Shown here in pieces: positions 15,194-24,797 of a DNA stretch of 47,210 nt. The DNA comes from Candidatus Peregrinibacteria bacterium. Its GTDB lineage: Bacteria > Patescibacteriota > Gracilibacteria > UBA1369. Each line of letters opens with the position of its first letter. Position 1 is the stretch's first letter. The stretch is from positions 1-47,210 of the forward strand of contig PLYH01000005.1 of NCBI GenBank assembly GCA_003153355.1. Reading direction: 5' to 3'. The notes beneath the pieces were generated by a model. The model was not told where the DNA came from. It saw nothing but the letters and a program-made list of their open reading frames with translations, and did not search any database. The position numbers and the translations under genes are program-made.

Positions 15194-15738
15194 CGGTATT
15201 TAATGGAACATCCCATCGCTGGATGCTGGAGTGCGTCCGGCTTTTGATCTTTCAATAATGCCGCTATAGCATCATCCAGTTCATGTCTGATGACTTTTTC
15301 CGGTTCTTTCCAGTTGTCGTCAACGCGCCCGTGGTAGGCTAATTCGCGTCCACGGTCATAGACATAAATATCCGGCGTGCACTGAGCATTATAAGCGTGC
15401 GCGATATCCTGCGACTCATCCTGAAGATAAGGGAAATTGATGCCCCATTTTTGTGAGTATTCTTTCATTTTTTCAAAGTTGTCCTCTGGATATTCAACAC
15501 TGTCATTTGCATTGATGCCGATGAATTGAACCGCCTTGTCTTGGTATTTTTTCTGAAGTTCAATAAGCCGCGGCCATACCGCCTGGGCGTATGGACAATG
15601 ATTACAGGTAAAAACCACGATCAAAACTTTCGCGTCTTTGTATTTGCCAAGATTATGCATCTGACCATCAATCCCCTTGAGATCAAAGTCGATGGCGGGA
15701 GTTCCGAGCGGAACTTTGAAAGATTCGAGCAGGGCCAT
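15190..15738 (-). CDS. Redoxin/thioredoxin-fold protein with CNHC motif
   Basis: The 182-residue protein has an AhpC/TlpA-like thioredoxin fold: P-A-I-D-F-D-L-K-G-I-D-G near the start, the active site T-C-N-H-C-P-Y-A with Cys45 and Cys48, and N-A-N-D-S-V-E-Y-P-E-D. It has no signal peptide, so it acts in the cytosol, probably as a thiol peroxidase or disulfide reductase. It converges on the HxlR gene, with overlapping stops. Together with the nitroreductase it makes this a small redox-defence block. The ATG at 15738 has no Shine-Dalgarno sequence. Confidence 0.85.
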   Translation of the reverse strand: MALLESFKVPLGTPAIDFDLKGIDGQMHNLGKYKDAKVLIVVFTCNHCPYAQAVWPRLIELQKKYQDKAVQFIGINANDSVEYPEDNFEKMKEYSQKWGINFPYLQDESQDIAHAYNAQCTPDIYVYDRGRELAYHGRVDDNWKEPEKVIRHELDDAIAALLKDQKPDALQHPAMGCSIKYR

Positions 15739-15751
15739 AAATTCTTCATAA

Positions 15752-15776
15752 AATTGTAGACAATTCTATGATAACA
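15752..15776 (-). promoter_or_regulatory. Extended -10 and short palindrome before the redoxin gene
   Basis: On the minus strand TGTTATCAT (15776-15768) fits the TGn extended -10 seen elsewhere here; the -35 is poor. The palindrome AATTGT-AG-ACAATT (15752-15765) covers the expected start of transcription and could be an operator. Confidence 0.4.
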
Positions 15777-15797
15777 CAAATATTTTTCGGGGATGAA

Positions 15798-17204
15798 TTA
15801 AGGAGAACCTTTCGGCCCGTTGAGCGAAGGAATGCTTGGTGCGGGCTTTGATGCACTTGGCGCTGGTGAAGGCGCTGGTGCGGATGCCGCCGGAACCCGT
15901 CTGACTTTTTTTGGAGCAGAAGTTTGCTGCGAAGGCGTCGATTGCTGAGTTAAGGAAGCATCTACCGGGCAATGGAGCATGTAGTAATTTTTGCTGAAGA
16001 GTTGATCAGGACTCAGAGAATTCAAATCAACCTGTGTGCCGTCCTGCTGCGTATATGTGGCGGCAAGCTGTTGAGATTGCTGGCTTGCTGCTTGTTGTGA
16101 TAATGAAGCGGAAGGACTTCCGGTATTTTCTCCCTGCAATAGCATGCTGGAAATGCCCTGTTGAGTAGAAGTCCCAGGGGTAGCGGTTTTCGCATACGCC
16201 GCTTTCAAATTTTCACAAAGATTTTGGATGGTATAGCAGGTGCTGTTGTTTCCTAAATCTTCTGAAATTGTAGACTGTTCGTCTTTCAGAGTCTGCATCA
16301 TCGCTGGCGTTGTTTGCGGGTCATTTCCTGCTTTAACTAAAAGATCATTAAGAAACAGCAGCTGCCATTTCATCGAATCGCAGGTCGGAAGCGAACGTCC
16401 GCAGGTTTTATCCTGGGATTTTTGAACGACCAGCTGGAAATATTGATCCCAAGTATGATTCTGCTGAGCCTGTGAGATTTGATCGTCAAACACCGAACAC
16501 GGCGTACAGTTGTTCTGCTGGGCGAGACCCTGGAGTTGTGTTTTCAGCGTAATATCTGCGGGGTCATTGCTTTCCCCAAGTTTTAAAATTTGAGCGCTTA
16601 ACTGCTCGCAGGTCGTACATTGAGCCTGGGCAAATCCTGCAACCGGCTGAGCATAAGCGCCAGGAATCGTCATTTCAAAATAGTTGTTGTCCAGATCACA
16701 TCCACAACGATTGCTCACCGGATCCATGACCTGACCAACCGGACAAGCATTCAGGGCCATTTGAGAGAAATTCGAAGTATCGATCTGTTGAGATGCATCA
16801 CTGGCGGTTTGAGAAGAGGCCTGCTCGCTGCTTTGAACAGTCGAAGCTTCGGTCGCTGCTCCATAGAGCGGCTGATTTTGCGGCTGGCCGTTGAAGACTC
16901 CGCTAAAATAGAGTCCGGCCGCTCCTCCGCCGATCACTAAAACACCGACGCCGGCCAAAATCCATTTCATCATTCCTGAACCGGTTTTTTTAGGTTTTTC
17001 GCCGCTGGGATAAGAGGGCATCACCGTTGGAGAAGCCTCCTGTTCGGTTTGAGGTTTTGTGAGCGGTTCAGTAACTGACGGCGGGGTTGGCATGGAAAAA
17101 CCCGGCTGAGTAATTATCGGTTCGGGCTTTACGTCCGGAGCAGCCATAGGCGGCTGTGCAGCAGGTTGAACCGGTTCTTGTTGAGGTTGCTGTTCGTTTT
17201 CCAT
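15798..17204 (-). CDS. Cys-rich membrane-anchored protein with Pro-rich ends
   Basis: I do not recognise a family. I start it at ATG 17204 (MENEQQP), because the longer frame from 17246 would begin upstream of the promoter. The 468-residue protein has a Pro/Gln-rich cytoplasmic N-terminus (1-75), one membrane helix (about 79-100) and a large external part with many Cys, including C-G-C, C-T-T-C and C-T-P-C (about 165-290), then a Gln/Ser-rich region and a Pro/Ala/Ser tail. The paired Cys suggest disulfides or a metal site. It follows the PKD cluster but is separated by a terminator and has its own promoter. Confidence 0.7.
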   Translation of the reverse strand: MENEQQPQQEPVQPAAQPPMAAPDVKPEPIITQPGFSMPTPPSVTEPLTKPQTEQEASPTVMPSYPSGEKPKKTGSGMMKWILAGVGVLVIGGGAAGLYFSGVFNGQPQNQPLYGAATEASTVQSSEQASSQTASDASQQIDTSNFSQMALNACPVGQVMDPVSNRCGCDLDNNYFEMTIPGAYAQPVAGFAQAQCTTCEQLSAQILKLGESNDPADITLKTQLQGLAQQNNCTPCSVFDDQISQAQQNHTWDQYFQLVVQKSQDKTCGRSLPTCDSMKWQLLFLNDLLVKAGNDPQTTPAMMQTLKDEQSTISEDLGNNSTCYTIQNLCENLKAAYAKTATPGTSTQQGISSMLLQGENTGSPSASLSQQAASQQSQQLAATYTQQDGTQVDLNSLSPDQLFSKNYYMLHCPVDASLTQQSTPSQQTSAPKKVRRVPAASAPAPSPAPSASKPAPSIPSLNGPKGSP

Positions 17205-17234
17205 GCTTTTTTGTTTAATTTTTATTATCCAGAA

Positions 17235-17263
17235 ATTATAGCACAAAATTTGCTTTTTATCAA
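17235..17263 (-). promoter_or_regulatory. Promoter of the Cys-rich protein gene
   Basis: On the minus strand TTGATA (17263-17258), 17 bases, then TATAAT (17240-17235) preceded by TGC as an extended -10. Transcription would begin near 17228, 24 bases before ATG 17204, which rules out the upstream ATG at 17246. Confidence 0.8.
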
Positions 17264-17266
17264 TTT

Positions 17267-17296
17267 AAAAGGCCCTGCAACTGCAGAGCCTTTTTT
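17267..17296. terminator. Terminator at the end of the PKD cluster
   Basis: AAAGGC (17268-17273) pairs with GCCTTT (17288-17293), and an inner CTGCA (17275-17279) with TGCAG (17282-17286), one mismatch between them. There is a T-run on each strand, stronger on plus. It lies just after the 36-residue gene. Confidence 0.75.
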
Positions 17297-17314
17297 GTTT
17301 ACTTGAAGCCATTT

Positions 17315-17425
17315 TTAGCTTTTTATCCCTAAGCTGAGATAAGGCAGGATAAAACCCATGAGAATCATGATGATCGAGACGACCCCGACCGCTTTAATAA
17401 TTTTTTTTTGACGTTTCGTTTTCAT
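17315..17425 (-). CDS. 36-residue single-helix membrane peptide
   Basis: A short frame begins at ATG 17425, 11 bases after the PKD gene stops, and ends at TAA 17317-17315, just before a terminator. The peptide has a basic start (MKTKRQKKIIKAV) followed by one hydrophobic helix (about 12-31) ending LPYLSLGIKS. The tight spacing, Lys-rich start and following terminator argue that it is a real gene at the end of the operon. I know no named family; it may be an accessory subunit of the envelope complex. Confidence 0.55.
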   Translation of the reverse strand: MKTKRQKKIIKAVGVVSIIMILMGFILPYLSLGIKS

Positions 17426-17436
17426 AATTTACGGCA

Positions 17437-19881
17437 TTAAGGGCTAACAGCACCCGTAGCTAAGATATTCATTGTGAAGTCGTCAACGACGTTTTGATTG
17501 TCAGCTACTTCCAATTTTACTACGTAATTGCCGGGATTGGTAAAGGTATGGGTCGGTTTGCGGGTTCTTGAGGTTTGACCGTCTCCAAAATCCCAACTGT
17601 ATTTCGCAATCGTTCCTGTAGAACAATGCGGATCGAAATCAACGGTGAGAGGAGCTGCACCTTGTGTTGTACTGGCTTCAAAGCAGGCTTTGAGTGGAAC
17701 CGGGCGAATATTAATCGGGATGCTTGCGGTTGAAGTTGAGCCATCTGAAGCCGTAGCTGTAACTTTGGCCGTAAAAGTACCGATCTGAGTATATTGGTAG
17801 GTCACTTGTGAAGCATCGATGCGTTTTGGCGTACCGTCTCCGAAATCCCATTGATAGCTTACGATCTGGCCGGTTGGATAGCTTGAACCTGAAGCATCAA
17901 AAGTTACAGTCAATGGAACGACCCCGTCAGCCGGCGTTGCTGTGATGCGGGACTGTAAACCTTGAGCGGCTACTTTTACCACCATTATTTGCGATCCGGT
18001 TTTATTCTGATCGTCGTAAACCGTCAACGTTGCGTTGTATGTTCCGGCCGTATTATAAACATATTGAACTTGTTTGCCTGCAGCGTCGATTTTACCGTCT
18101 CCGTCAAAATCCCACTTATAATCAACGATGGTGCCGTTCTGTTCCTTACTCGGAGAACCGTCAAAATTCACCGTGAACGGAACCGTTCCACTGATGAATC
18201 CGTCTCCGGCTTTTGCTTCCGGCGGAACCGTGGTGAAGGCCGCGATCGGAGCGCCGACAGGATTTTCTACAGTAATCTTCTGGGTAATGTTTCCCTGTCC
18301 GCCTTTATCATCGGTTACGGTCAAACTTACGACATAATCGCCGGCGGCTTTATAAGTATGTGTTGCCGTACGGGTACTTGCCTGAGGACTTTGATCGCCA
18401 AAATCCCATGAGTACGTGGTGATTTTTCCGACCGGACTTGTGGATTGATCGCCAGCGAAAGTGTATTGCGTGCCCGCCCAGTAATGACCGTCATCGGTAG
18501 GAATACTGATGACCGCTGTCGGAAGATTCGGACCCTGGACGGTAATTTGTTTTGATACAATGGCAAAATTACCGGTGTTATCAGTAACGCGGAGATTCAC
18601 CGTATAGTTTCCGACTTGATCAAAGGTGTGACTGATTTTTACTCCCGTACCGCCTTTAAAGAGATTGGTATTATCGAAATCCCATTCGTAGGATTGAATT
18701 TGTCCTGCAGGAGCTGTTGAATTCGAAGCATCAAAATTTACGGCGAGCGGAGCCGGTCCGGTATCGGGATTGGCCGTAAAGTCCGCATTGATTTTGACGT
18801 TTGAAATGGTCACGATATCCGCAAAGCTCTGGGTTGTTTCCTGACCAGAAGTGATGTCTTTTAAGTTTACGGTTACCTTTACGTCATAACGTCCGTTATT
18901 TTTTCCAAGACTGGTATAGGTATCCGAAGGCGATTGGACTGTTGAAGTATTGCCGTCTCCAAAATCCCATAAGAATGATAAAATTTCATATTTTTTAGTG
19001 TCGATCGGCAGCTTGGTTCCATCGAATTTAATCGTGACGGGTGCGGTTAAGTTCAGTGTTACCGCCGGATCGGTGACGATGCCAATCTGCTGCGTTGAGG
19101 TTGGAGCAATGACTTTTTTGGAACTGAGGAAAAGATAAATACCCACCCAGATGAAGACCAAAAAGACGAGCATCAAACCTGAAGCTCCGGCGAGGGTCAA
19201 TCCCCGCTTTCGTGAATCTTTATCATCCTTGCGCGCCATTGCTGCGCGGAAAATTCCGACGACTGCGATAATGAAAAGAATGATCGAGAAGAATCCAAAA
19301 ATCACATTCACCAGCGTGATGAGCGAATTGATGAAGCTGGCGGTATCAAGACCGAGTGATTGTGCTAAAGCGTTGCTGCCGTTCGCGGAAGTCTGACTGA
19401 CGAAGAGCAATACAAAAAGTACGAAAAGCAAAATTGAACAGCCGAAACATCCGAGCGTCCAATATAAAAGACGGCGCGGATTCGGCGGTTTGCGACCGGC
19501 TAACGGTTGCTGAGGTCCACGCATACCTGGCTGCATTTGCTGTCCCGGACGCATTTGTTGTCCCTGCATCGGCATCTGGCCCGGACGCATTTGCTGCTGA
19601 TACATTTGCTGCTGCGGCATCTGGGGCTGAACCTGCTGAACTGGACGCATGTTTCCCTGCTGCATCTGATTCGGCACTTGCGCCTGCTGTTGCTGTGGCA
19701 TTTGTTGCATTCCAGGCTGCACCTGTTGAACAGGTCTCTGCATTTGCCCAGGAGCCTGCTGAGGTTGCGCGGGTACACCAATGTTCACCTGCACTTGCGG
19801 CTGCTGCTGAGGCTGCATCCCCGGTTGTTGTGGAACCGGGCTGCCCGAATTATTCGGATTTTGCGGATTTGTTTCTGGCAT
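17437..19881 (-). CDS. Membrane-anchored protein with six PKD domains
   Basis: The 814-residue protein begins with a Gln/Pro/Met-rich cytoplasmic stretch (1-130), then three membrane helices (about 139-162, 185-212, 228-252) and six PKD domains (about 280-810), recognisable by the repeated Y-x-W-D-F-G-D-G and H-T-[FY] ... G-x-Y-x-V-x-L-x-V-x-D core. PKD domains are beta-sandwiches used in surface stalks and binding proteins. Helices 2 and 3 with the loop ARKDDKDSRKRG resemble a degenerate copy of the VirB2-like hairpin in the upstream genes. The fourth PKD has a Ca-type loop (DFDGDGKID). Its start overlaps the end of the giant PKD gene by 32 bases. Confidence 0.85.
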   Translation of the reverse strand: MPETNPQNPNNSGSPVPQQPGMQPQQQPQVQVNIGVPAQPQQAPGQMQRPVQQVQPGMQQMPQQQQAQVPNQMQQGNMRPVQQVQPQMPQQQMYQQQMRPGQMPMQGQQMRPGQQMQPGMRGPQQPLAGRKPPNPRRLLYWTLGCFGCSILLFVLFVLLFVSQTSANGSNALAQSLGLDTASFINSLITLVNVIFGFFSIILFIIAVVGIFRAAMARKDDKDSRKRGLTLAGASGLMLVFLVFIWVGIYLFLSSKKVIAPTSTQQIGIVTDPAVTLNLTAPVTIKFDGTKLPIDTKKYEILSFLWDFGDGNTSTVQSPSDTYTSLGKNNGRYDVKVTVNLKDITSGQETTQSFADIVTISNVKINADFTANPDTGPAPLAVNFDASNSTAPAGQIQSYEWDFDNTNLFKGGTGVKISHTFDQVGNYTVNLRVTDNTGNFAIVSKQITVQGPNLPTAVISIPTDDGHYWAGTQYTFAGDQSTSPVGKITTYSWDFGDQSPQASTRTATHTYKAAGDYVVSLTVTDDKGGQGNITQKITVENPVGAPIAAFTTVPPEAKAGDGFISGTVPFTVNFDGSPSKEQNGTIVDYKWDFDGDGKIDAAGKQVQYVYNTAGTYNATLTVYDDQNKTGSQIMVVKVAAQGLQSRITATPADGVVPLTVTFDASGSSYPTGQIVSYQWDFGDGTPKRIDASQVTYQYTQIGTFTAKVTATASDGSTSTASIPINIRPVPLKACFEASTTQGAAPLTVDFDPHCSTGTIAKYSWDFGDGQTSRTRKPTHTFTNPGNYVVKLEVADNQNVVDDFTMNILATGAVSP

Positions 19882-22800
19882 GTTTCTTTTTGTTTAAAGT
19901 ACTTATAATAAATATACCAAAACCCAGCATAGATACAAGCAGGAGCTGCCAATCTACCACTTCATAACCGGCGAGCACGAAAGCGCTCAACTGGTTGTTG
20001 GACGACCCTTTTGGGCTATTTGAAGCCAAAGGAATGCTTCCTGTTTTCGTTCCGCTGCCTGACGGAGGAGGAACCGGCGCCGGATCAAAAATAATGGCTT
20101 TATCAACCGTTGATGTTTTTCCGGCGGTATCCGTAACTGTGAGCCGAACCGTGTCGGTGCCGTAACTGCGGAAAAAGGTTGTTGTCCAAGTTCCGGCTTT
20201 GTTGGCTTTATAATCGGCGTCGTCAGACGTATTTCCGTCACCGTCGGAATCGTAATAAATATTTTTGTCGATCGCATATGTTGCTATGTTTCCGGTTGAA
20301 CCGGAGAAATCAAAAGTCACATTTTCGCTGTCTCCCTGGAGATGGATTTTATTATCGGAAACGCTTGTTGCCGGTGTACTGGTAAGTTTTGCCTGTAATG
20401 GAACGCCCGGTGTCTGCTGCTGAGTTTGCGGTGCAGCAACTGCAGGAGCTTTCACATTCACAAAATTGGTCACTGAATTGGTATTGCCCTGGTCATCGGT
20501 CACCGTGAGTTTTGCGCGGTAAATTCCGTAATCAGAATATTGGAATGTCGGGTTTTGCGATGTTGACTGAACATCATTGTCTTTAATGCCGTCTCCGTTT
20601 GCGTCGGTGTTCACATCAAAATCCCAGGCATAGGAAGCGAGGGTCGCTCCGTTTGCTGCATCAGCCGTTGAATTGCTCGTAAACTGAATATTTTTACTGT
20701 CGAGTTGAGTCGAAGTAAATGCAGCAGCCGGCGGACCGGATTTAGAATCAACGTAAACCGTCACCGGATCGGAAATGGATTCTGCGCCGTTGTTGTCGCG
20801 GACCTTTAAACGAACTTTGTAGCCGTCCTTATTCGCCTTAGTATAAGTGAAACTTGTGTTGGCTTTATCGTACGTTGTGTCTCCGGGATTGGTATAACCC
20901 GTGCCGTCAAAATTCCACATGAAACTTACAATTTTACCGTCTTTATCCGGATCCATTGAACTTGAACTGAAGTTCACGCTGTCTCCCACATTAATAGAGG
21001 TATGATCAACGCTGAATTTTGCAATCGGAGCTTTGTTCGGACCGTTCACAACGTCCAGACTTGGAATGACCGCATCGTTCAAACTTGATGTCGGATCCGT
21101 TGATGTCAATCCGGTTGAATCGAATTTATCTCCATCGTTATCCGTAGCAATGACGCCGAATTTATAGGTTTTTTTGTCGCCTTCCACTCCGTTTGTTCCA
21201 ACGGTTAACGTTGTGGTTGGATTTTGAGTAATCTGTACGCCAAGCTGGGTGTTCGGATCACTGATGTCGTAGTACCACCATTTATAGCTGACGATTTTTC
21301 CGTCGGGATCGGTTGCTCCAAGAGCGGACAAATTCACCTGGACCGGAGTCGTTAAATTGTTGCCGACAGGAATTGCGCTGATGCCGCTTATCACGGGAGG
21401 CAAGCGTTTAATTGTTATGGTTATCGGAGTCGATGCCGTTTTTGTCGCATCATCAGCACTGGTTACCGTGAGTTTCACCGTAAAGTCTTTTGATTTGGCG
21501 TCAGCGATATCTTTATAAGTGTGCGTGTCATTTTTCTTGGAACTCAACTGTCCGTCACCAAAATCCCAGCTATAGTTCAAGTTGCGGCCAGTGCCGTCGG
21601 TATTTAAAGATTTGCTGGCGTCAAAAGTGAATGTCGTCGTACGATTTCCCACGATCGGATTTGTCGTATCTCCAATGTTTTCGCCGTCTTCATTCACGGC
21701 AATTGCGGCAATCGGTTCACCGGCTGCGCCGATGAAAACCTGGCGATAGGTTGCGTTGCCGTTATCCTGCGCATCGTACACGGTGAGTTTGGCTTTGTAA
21801 GCACCTGCTTTTGTATAGGTATGCGTTGGGATGGTTGCGGTTGCACCACCTGAAGGCGCAGGAGTTGGCACTCCAGCGACAATGGTTCCGGTTTCTTTTC
21901 CGCCATCGCCTGTTTCAATCTGGTAACCAACGCCGTTTTCACTGTAGACTTTAAACTGAATGTCAGCACTGCCGGTGCTGCTGAGCTGTGCGGTAAGCGG
22001 AGACCCGTCATCGCTCCAGCCAACATCAAGATCGTTATCAACAGTGATGGCCTGTTCCTGTGAAATGCTGTTTCCAACATCAGCCGGATCATCCTGAACA
22101 TCCAACGTTACGGTGTATTTACCTTTCTTGAATTTGAATTTCAGACGGCTGTTGTCGGCGCTGAATCCTCCGGTTCCTTCACTGCCCAAACTTGTACAAT
22201 CGGTGCCGTTGTCGTTTTTACCGTTATCATCGGCAAAACCTGAACCAGTGGTGTTTGGTTTGAAATAGAAACATGTGCCCGGTGCAGAATTGACATCCCA
22301 TTTATACGTCATGGTTTGTCCCGCAGTCATGTCGGGATCGAAACTGCCGCTGCCATCGAGAACATAAACATTCGGATGAGTCGGATCACTGTTCGTGTAA
22401 GTAAAGTGACCGACTGGAGGTTTTGATTTGATCGTCACCCCGACGCTTGTATTTGCCGGCGTTGTGGAAGTGGCATTGGCTACGGCCAAGCCAACGTTGT
22501 AAGTTCCCGGAGCAGCAAACGTATATTTGAACGAATCCGAAGTTGAACTTGGTACCACGAAGTCTGCAGGGGCTTTCCCGGATTTATCTGTAAGTGTCCA
22601 ATCATAATTTGTGATCGGTCCAGCATCACTGGCCGAAAGCGAATCGAATTGAAGCTGGTCGCCAAGCTGCGCCACTTGTCCCGGTGTCGCCTGGACTCTT
22701 GCCGCGAGCGAACCGACGGAAACGTTGAAGATCTTATAATCAGTCACGCCGTGGTCATCGGTGATTTGCAGGGTTACTAAATAGGTTCCGTTTTGATTGT

Positions 22801-24760
22801 ATTTAACGTTCGGACTTAAAAGGTTTGTATCCGCTCCGGTTCCTTTAATAGTATTACTTGGATTGGTTTTATCACCAAAGTCCCATTGGATTTGGACCTT
22901 TTTGGCTATGGTTGAATCTGTGATTGCAGTATTGTCGGTTTGTCCCACCTGAGTTTTACTGATATCAAATCCGATTCCGGCTTTCGATTCCGTTAAGGTT
23001 ACGGGCAATTCGCTGCTGTTAAACACCAGTGCGCCGTTGCTGCTGTATTGCATCAAGTGAATCGCCGATGTTTGATCAATGATGGTTGCATCCATATTAA
23101 TGTGAGCAACTGCAGGGTGCACTATAATAGTCTGATATGCTGCTCCGTCGGCAGGTTGTACTTCACCATTTGCCGCATCAGCCTTCGGTGGTTTTACTAA
23201 AAGTTTTACAACGTAGGTTCCCGGTTGACTAAAGATATGTGTTGCCGTTGCTCCATTTGCAGACTTGTCTGTTGAACTTGCATCGCCAAAATCCCAAAGA
23301 TAACCTCCGCCAGGAGCTGAAGCGGGATCTGAGGTCGCCGTAACGACGGCACTCGGATCAATAGTGTGGTTGTTCGGATCAAGAGACTTGAGACCGTCCA
23401 AACTTACCGGCAACGGTGCGTTGCCTTCGGTTTTGTCAGCGGTAATAACAGTGTATTCAAACTGAAGATTTTTCACGAGGTCATACAGAGCGCTCATGTC
23501 GTTCACGATTTTAAGAACAGCGGCGTTATCGACGGAGGCCGGACTCGTGAGCTGATATGCTCCGTTTTGCGCAAAGGCCACGTCTGCAAAAAGTTTTTCA
23601 AGATGCAATGCCAGCGGAACTTCAGCAATCGGTGACTTCAAACTTGAGACTAAACCTCCGAAATCTGTGAATACTGTTTTAAATCCTGTTGTAACGTCCG
23701 GAGAAATTCCTCCGCCGCTTTGGATTTGTTTGTAAAGATTCGTAAGGTCGGTGTTTCCTTTGGCCACAGCCTGTGCAAAATCTTCTCCATTGGCTTTTGG
23801 AAGATCGCCACTTGCACCGAACTCGTTAGTGATCGTGGTATTGAAGTCGCTATAGGAAACACTCGGAATATGTGCCAGAAAACAGAAAGGAACAAAAACC
23901 GTACAATAAACATTGTCCTTGTTGACTCCGCCTGATGTTGACAGGTCGGTAATCGCTTGATCCGATGCGTTGATATATGTGGCAAAAACAGCATTGTCCT
24001 TCTGAGCTACTTCGGCAACCTGGCTCAATGCCCCCGCTTTTCCTATAATATCTTGAATCATCGTCTGCTTTTGTTGCAGAATATTTTTTAGATCTGTCGG
24101 GCTGGTGATGGTCTGAGCAAAATCCACGTTTACCAATGTTGCCAAATCCGTATTAATTTCTGAATAGTTTTGGTATGCCGTAACAAAATCACGAGCAATT
24201 GTTTGAACTACGGTCCCGGCGTAAGCAAAGAGTGCGGCACGGCGGGCGTTTTGATCCGCTGCAGTTGCACCCGGCGCTGAACCGTTGGTGGCGCTTTGGT
24301 CACTTCCTCCTCCGGCCAAAAGAATCGTGTTCACTAAAGCGAACGAAGACAAAATGATCAAAATACCGATAACGGCGTAAGTTAATGCTTTTTTACCTTT
24401 ACCGGCCTGTTCTTCGTTACCCGCAGCTGTTACATACAAAAACCCTCCGTAAATCACTACCACTACGGCAATAATCCCAAGGAAACCCAGGGCAAAATTG
24501 ACGACGTTTTTAATGTACTGACGGAGATCCTGGTTTGCCGCCAAGCCTGCGCCATATTGTCCAGCCTGCGGAGTAGAAAGAGTTCCGCTGAACTGCGTGA
24601 AGCTGGTGGTGGCTGTTCCGCAGGAAAAGAAGCCTCCCGTACTTTGGGCAATGCTGCCGCAAAGATCCGCGGATGCAAAACTTGGCAGACAGAGGGCCAA
24701 AAATGTTATGAGTCCAAGCGCAAGTGCTTGCGCTTTTTGTTTGAGGTTGGTGGTAACCAT
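19850..24760 (-). CDS. Giant surface protein: VirB2-like hairpin plus about ten PKD-like domains
   Basis: The 1636-residue protein has a signal peptide (about 1-31), a TrbC/VirB2-like membrane hairpin (about 83-149) with loop Y-V-T-A-A-G-N-E-E (GNEE at 114-117) and K-G-K-K, a mostly helical region (about 165-440), roughly ten PKD/Ig-like domains (about 445-1560), and a C-terminal membrane helix with a basic tail (KKKHARNKSAKSE). Asp-rich loops such as DSDGDGNTSDD and DANGDGIKDND near the C-terminus look like calcium sites. It would be fixed in the membrane at both ends, with a long external part looping out. The hairpin links it to the two upstream genes. No enzyme domain is visible. Confidence 0.85.
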   Translation of the reverse strand: MVTTNLKQKAQALALGLITFLALCLPSFASADLCGSIAQSTGGFFSCGTATTSFTQFSGTLSTPQAGQYGAGLAANQDLRQYIKNVVNFALGFLGIIAVVVVIYGGFLYVTAAGNEEQAGKGKKALTYAVIGILIILSSFALVNTILLAGGGSDQSATNGSAPGATAADQNARRAALFAYAGTVVQTIARDFVTAYQNYSEINTDLATLVNVDFAQTITSPTDLKNILQQKQTMIQDIIGKAGALSQVAEVAQKDNAVFATYINASDQAITDLSTSGGVNKDNVYCTVFVPFCFLAHIPSVSYSDFNTTITNEFGASGDLPKANGEDFAQAVAKGNTDLTNLYKQIQSGGGISPDVTTGFKTVFTDFGGLVSSLKSPIAEVPLALHLEKLFADVAFAQNGAYQLTSPASVDNAAVLKIVNDMSALYDLVKNLQFEYTVITADKTEGNAPLPVSLDGLKSLDPNNHTIDPSAVVTATSDPASAPGGGYLWDFGDASSTDKSANGATATHIFSQPGTYVVKLLVKPPKADAANGEVQPADGAAYQTIIVHPAVAHINMDATIIDQTSAIHLMQYSSNGALVFNSSELPVTLTESKAGIGFDISKTQVGQTDNTAITDSTIAKKVQIQWDFGDKTNPSNTIKGTGADTNLLSPNVKYNQNGTYLVTLQITDDHGVTDYKIFNVSVGSLAARVQATPGQVAQLGDQLQFDSLSASDAGPITNYDWTLTDKSGKAPADFVVPSSTSDSFKYTFAAPGTYNVGLAVANATSTTPANTSVGVTIKSKPPVGHFTYTNSDPTHPNVYVLDGSGSFDPDMTAGQTMTYKWDVNSAPGTCFYFKPNTTGSGFADDNGKNDNGTDCTSLGSEGTGGFSADNSRLKFKFKKGKYTVTLDVQDDPADVGNSISQEQAITVDNDLDVGWSDDGSPLTAQLSSTGSADIQFKVYSENGVGYQIETGDGGKETGTIVAGVPTPAPSGGATATIPTHTYTKAGAYKAKLTVYDAQDNGNATYRQVFIGAAGEPIAAIAVNEDGENIGDTTNPIVGNRTTTFTFDASKSLNTDGTGRNLNYSWDFGDGQLSSKKNDTHTYKDIADAKSKDFTVKLTVTSADDATKTASTPITITIKRLPPVISGISAIPVGNNLTTPVQVNLSALGATDPDGKIVSYKWWYYDISDPNTQLGVQITQNPTTTLTVGTNGVEGDKKTYKFGVIATDNDGDKFDSTGLTSTDPTSSLNDAVIPSLDVVNGPNKAPIAKFSVDHTSINVGDSVNFSSSSMDPDKDGKIVSFMWNFDGTGYTNPGDTTYDKANTSFTYTKANKDGYKVRLKVRDNNGAESISDPVTVYVDSKSGPPAAAFTSTQLDSKNIQFTSNSTADAANGATLASYAWDFDVNTDANGDGIKDNDVQSTSQNPTFQYSDYGIYRAKLTVTDDQGNTNSVTNFVNVKAPAVAAPQTQQQTPGVPLQAKLTSTPATSVSDNKIHLQGDSENVTFDFSGSTGNIATYAIDKNIYYDSDGDGNTSDDADYKANKAGTWTTTFFRSYGTDTVRLTVTDTAGKTSTVDKAIIFDPAPVPPPSGSGTKTGSIPLASNSPKGSSNNQLSAFVLAGYEVVDWQLLLVSMLGFGIFIISTLNKKKHARNKSAKSE

Positions 24761-24797
24761 GGGGGTGAGTTTAAATTTTTATTTTTATTATCATAGT

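Noticed and set aside
15798-17246. Start of the Cys-rich protein at 17246
   Set aside because: The -10 box lies at 17240-17235, so the mRNA begins downstream of this ATG; ATG 17204 is used instead.
19434-19967. A 177-residue Ala-rich plus-strand frame
   Set aside because: It is the complement of the Gln/Pro/Met-rich start of the PKD gene; low complexity on one strand opens long frames on the other.
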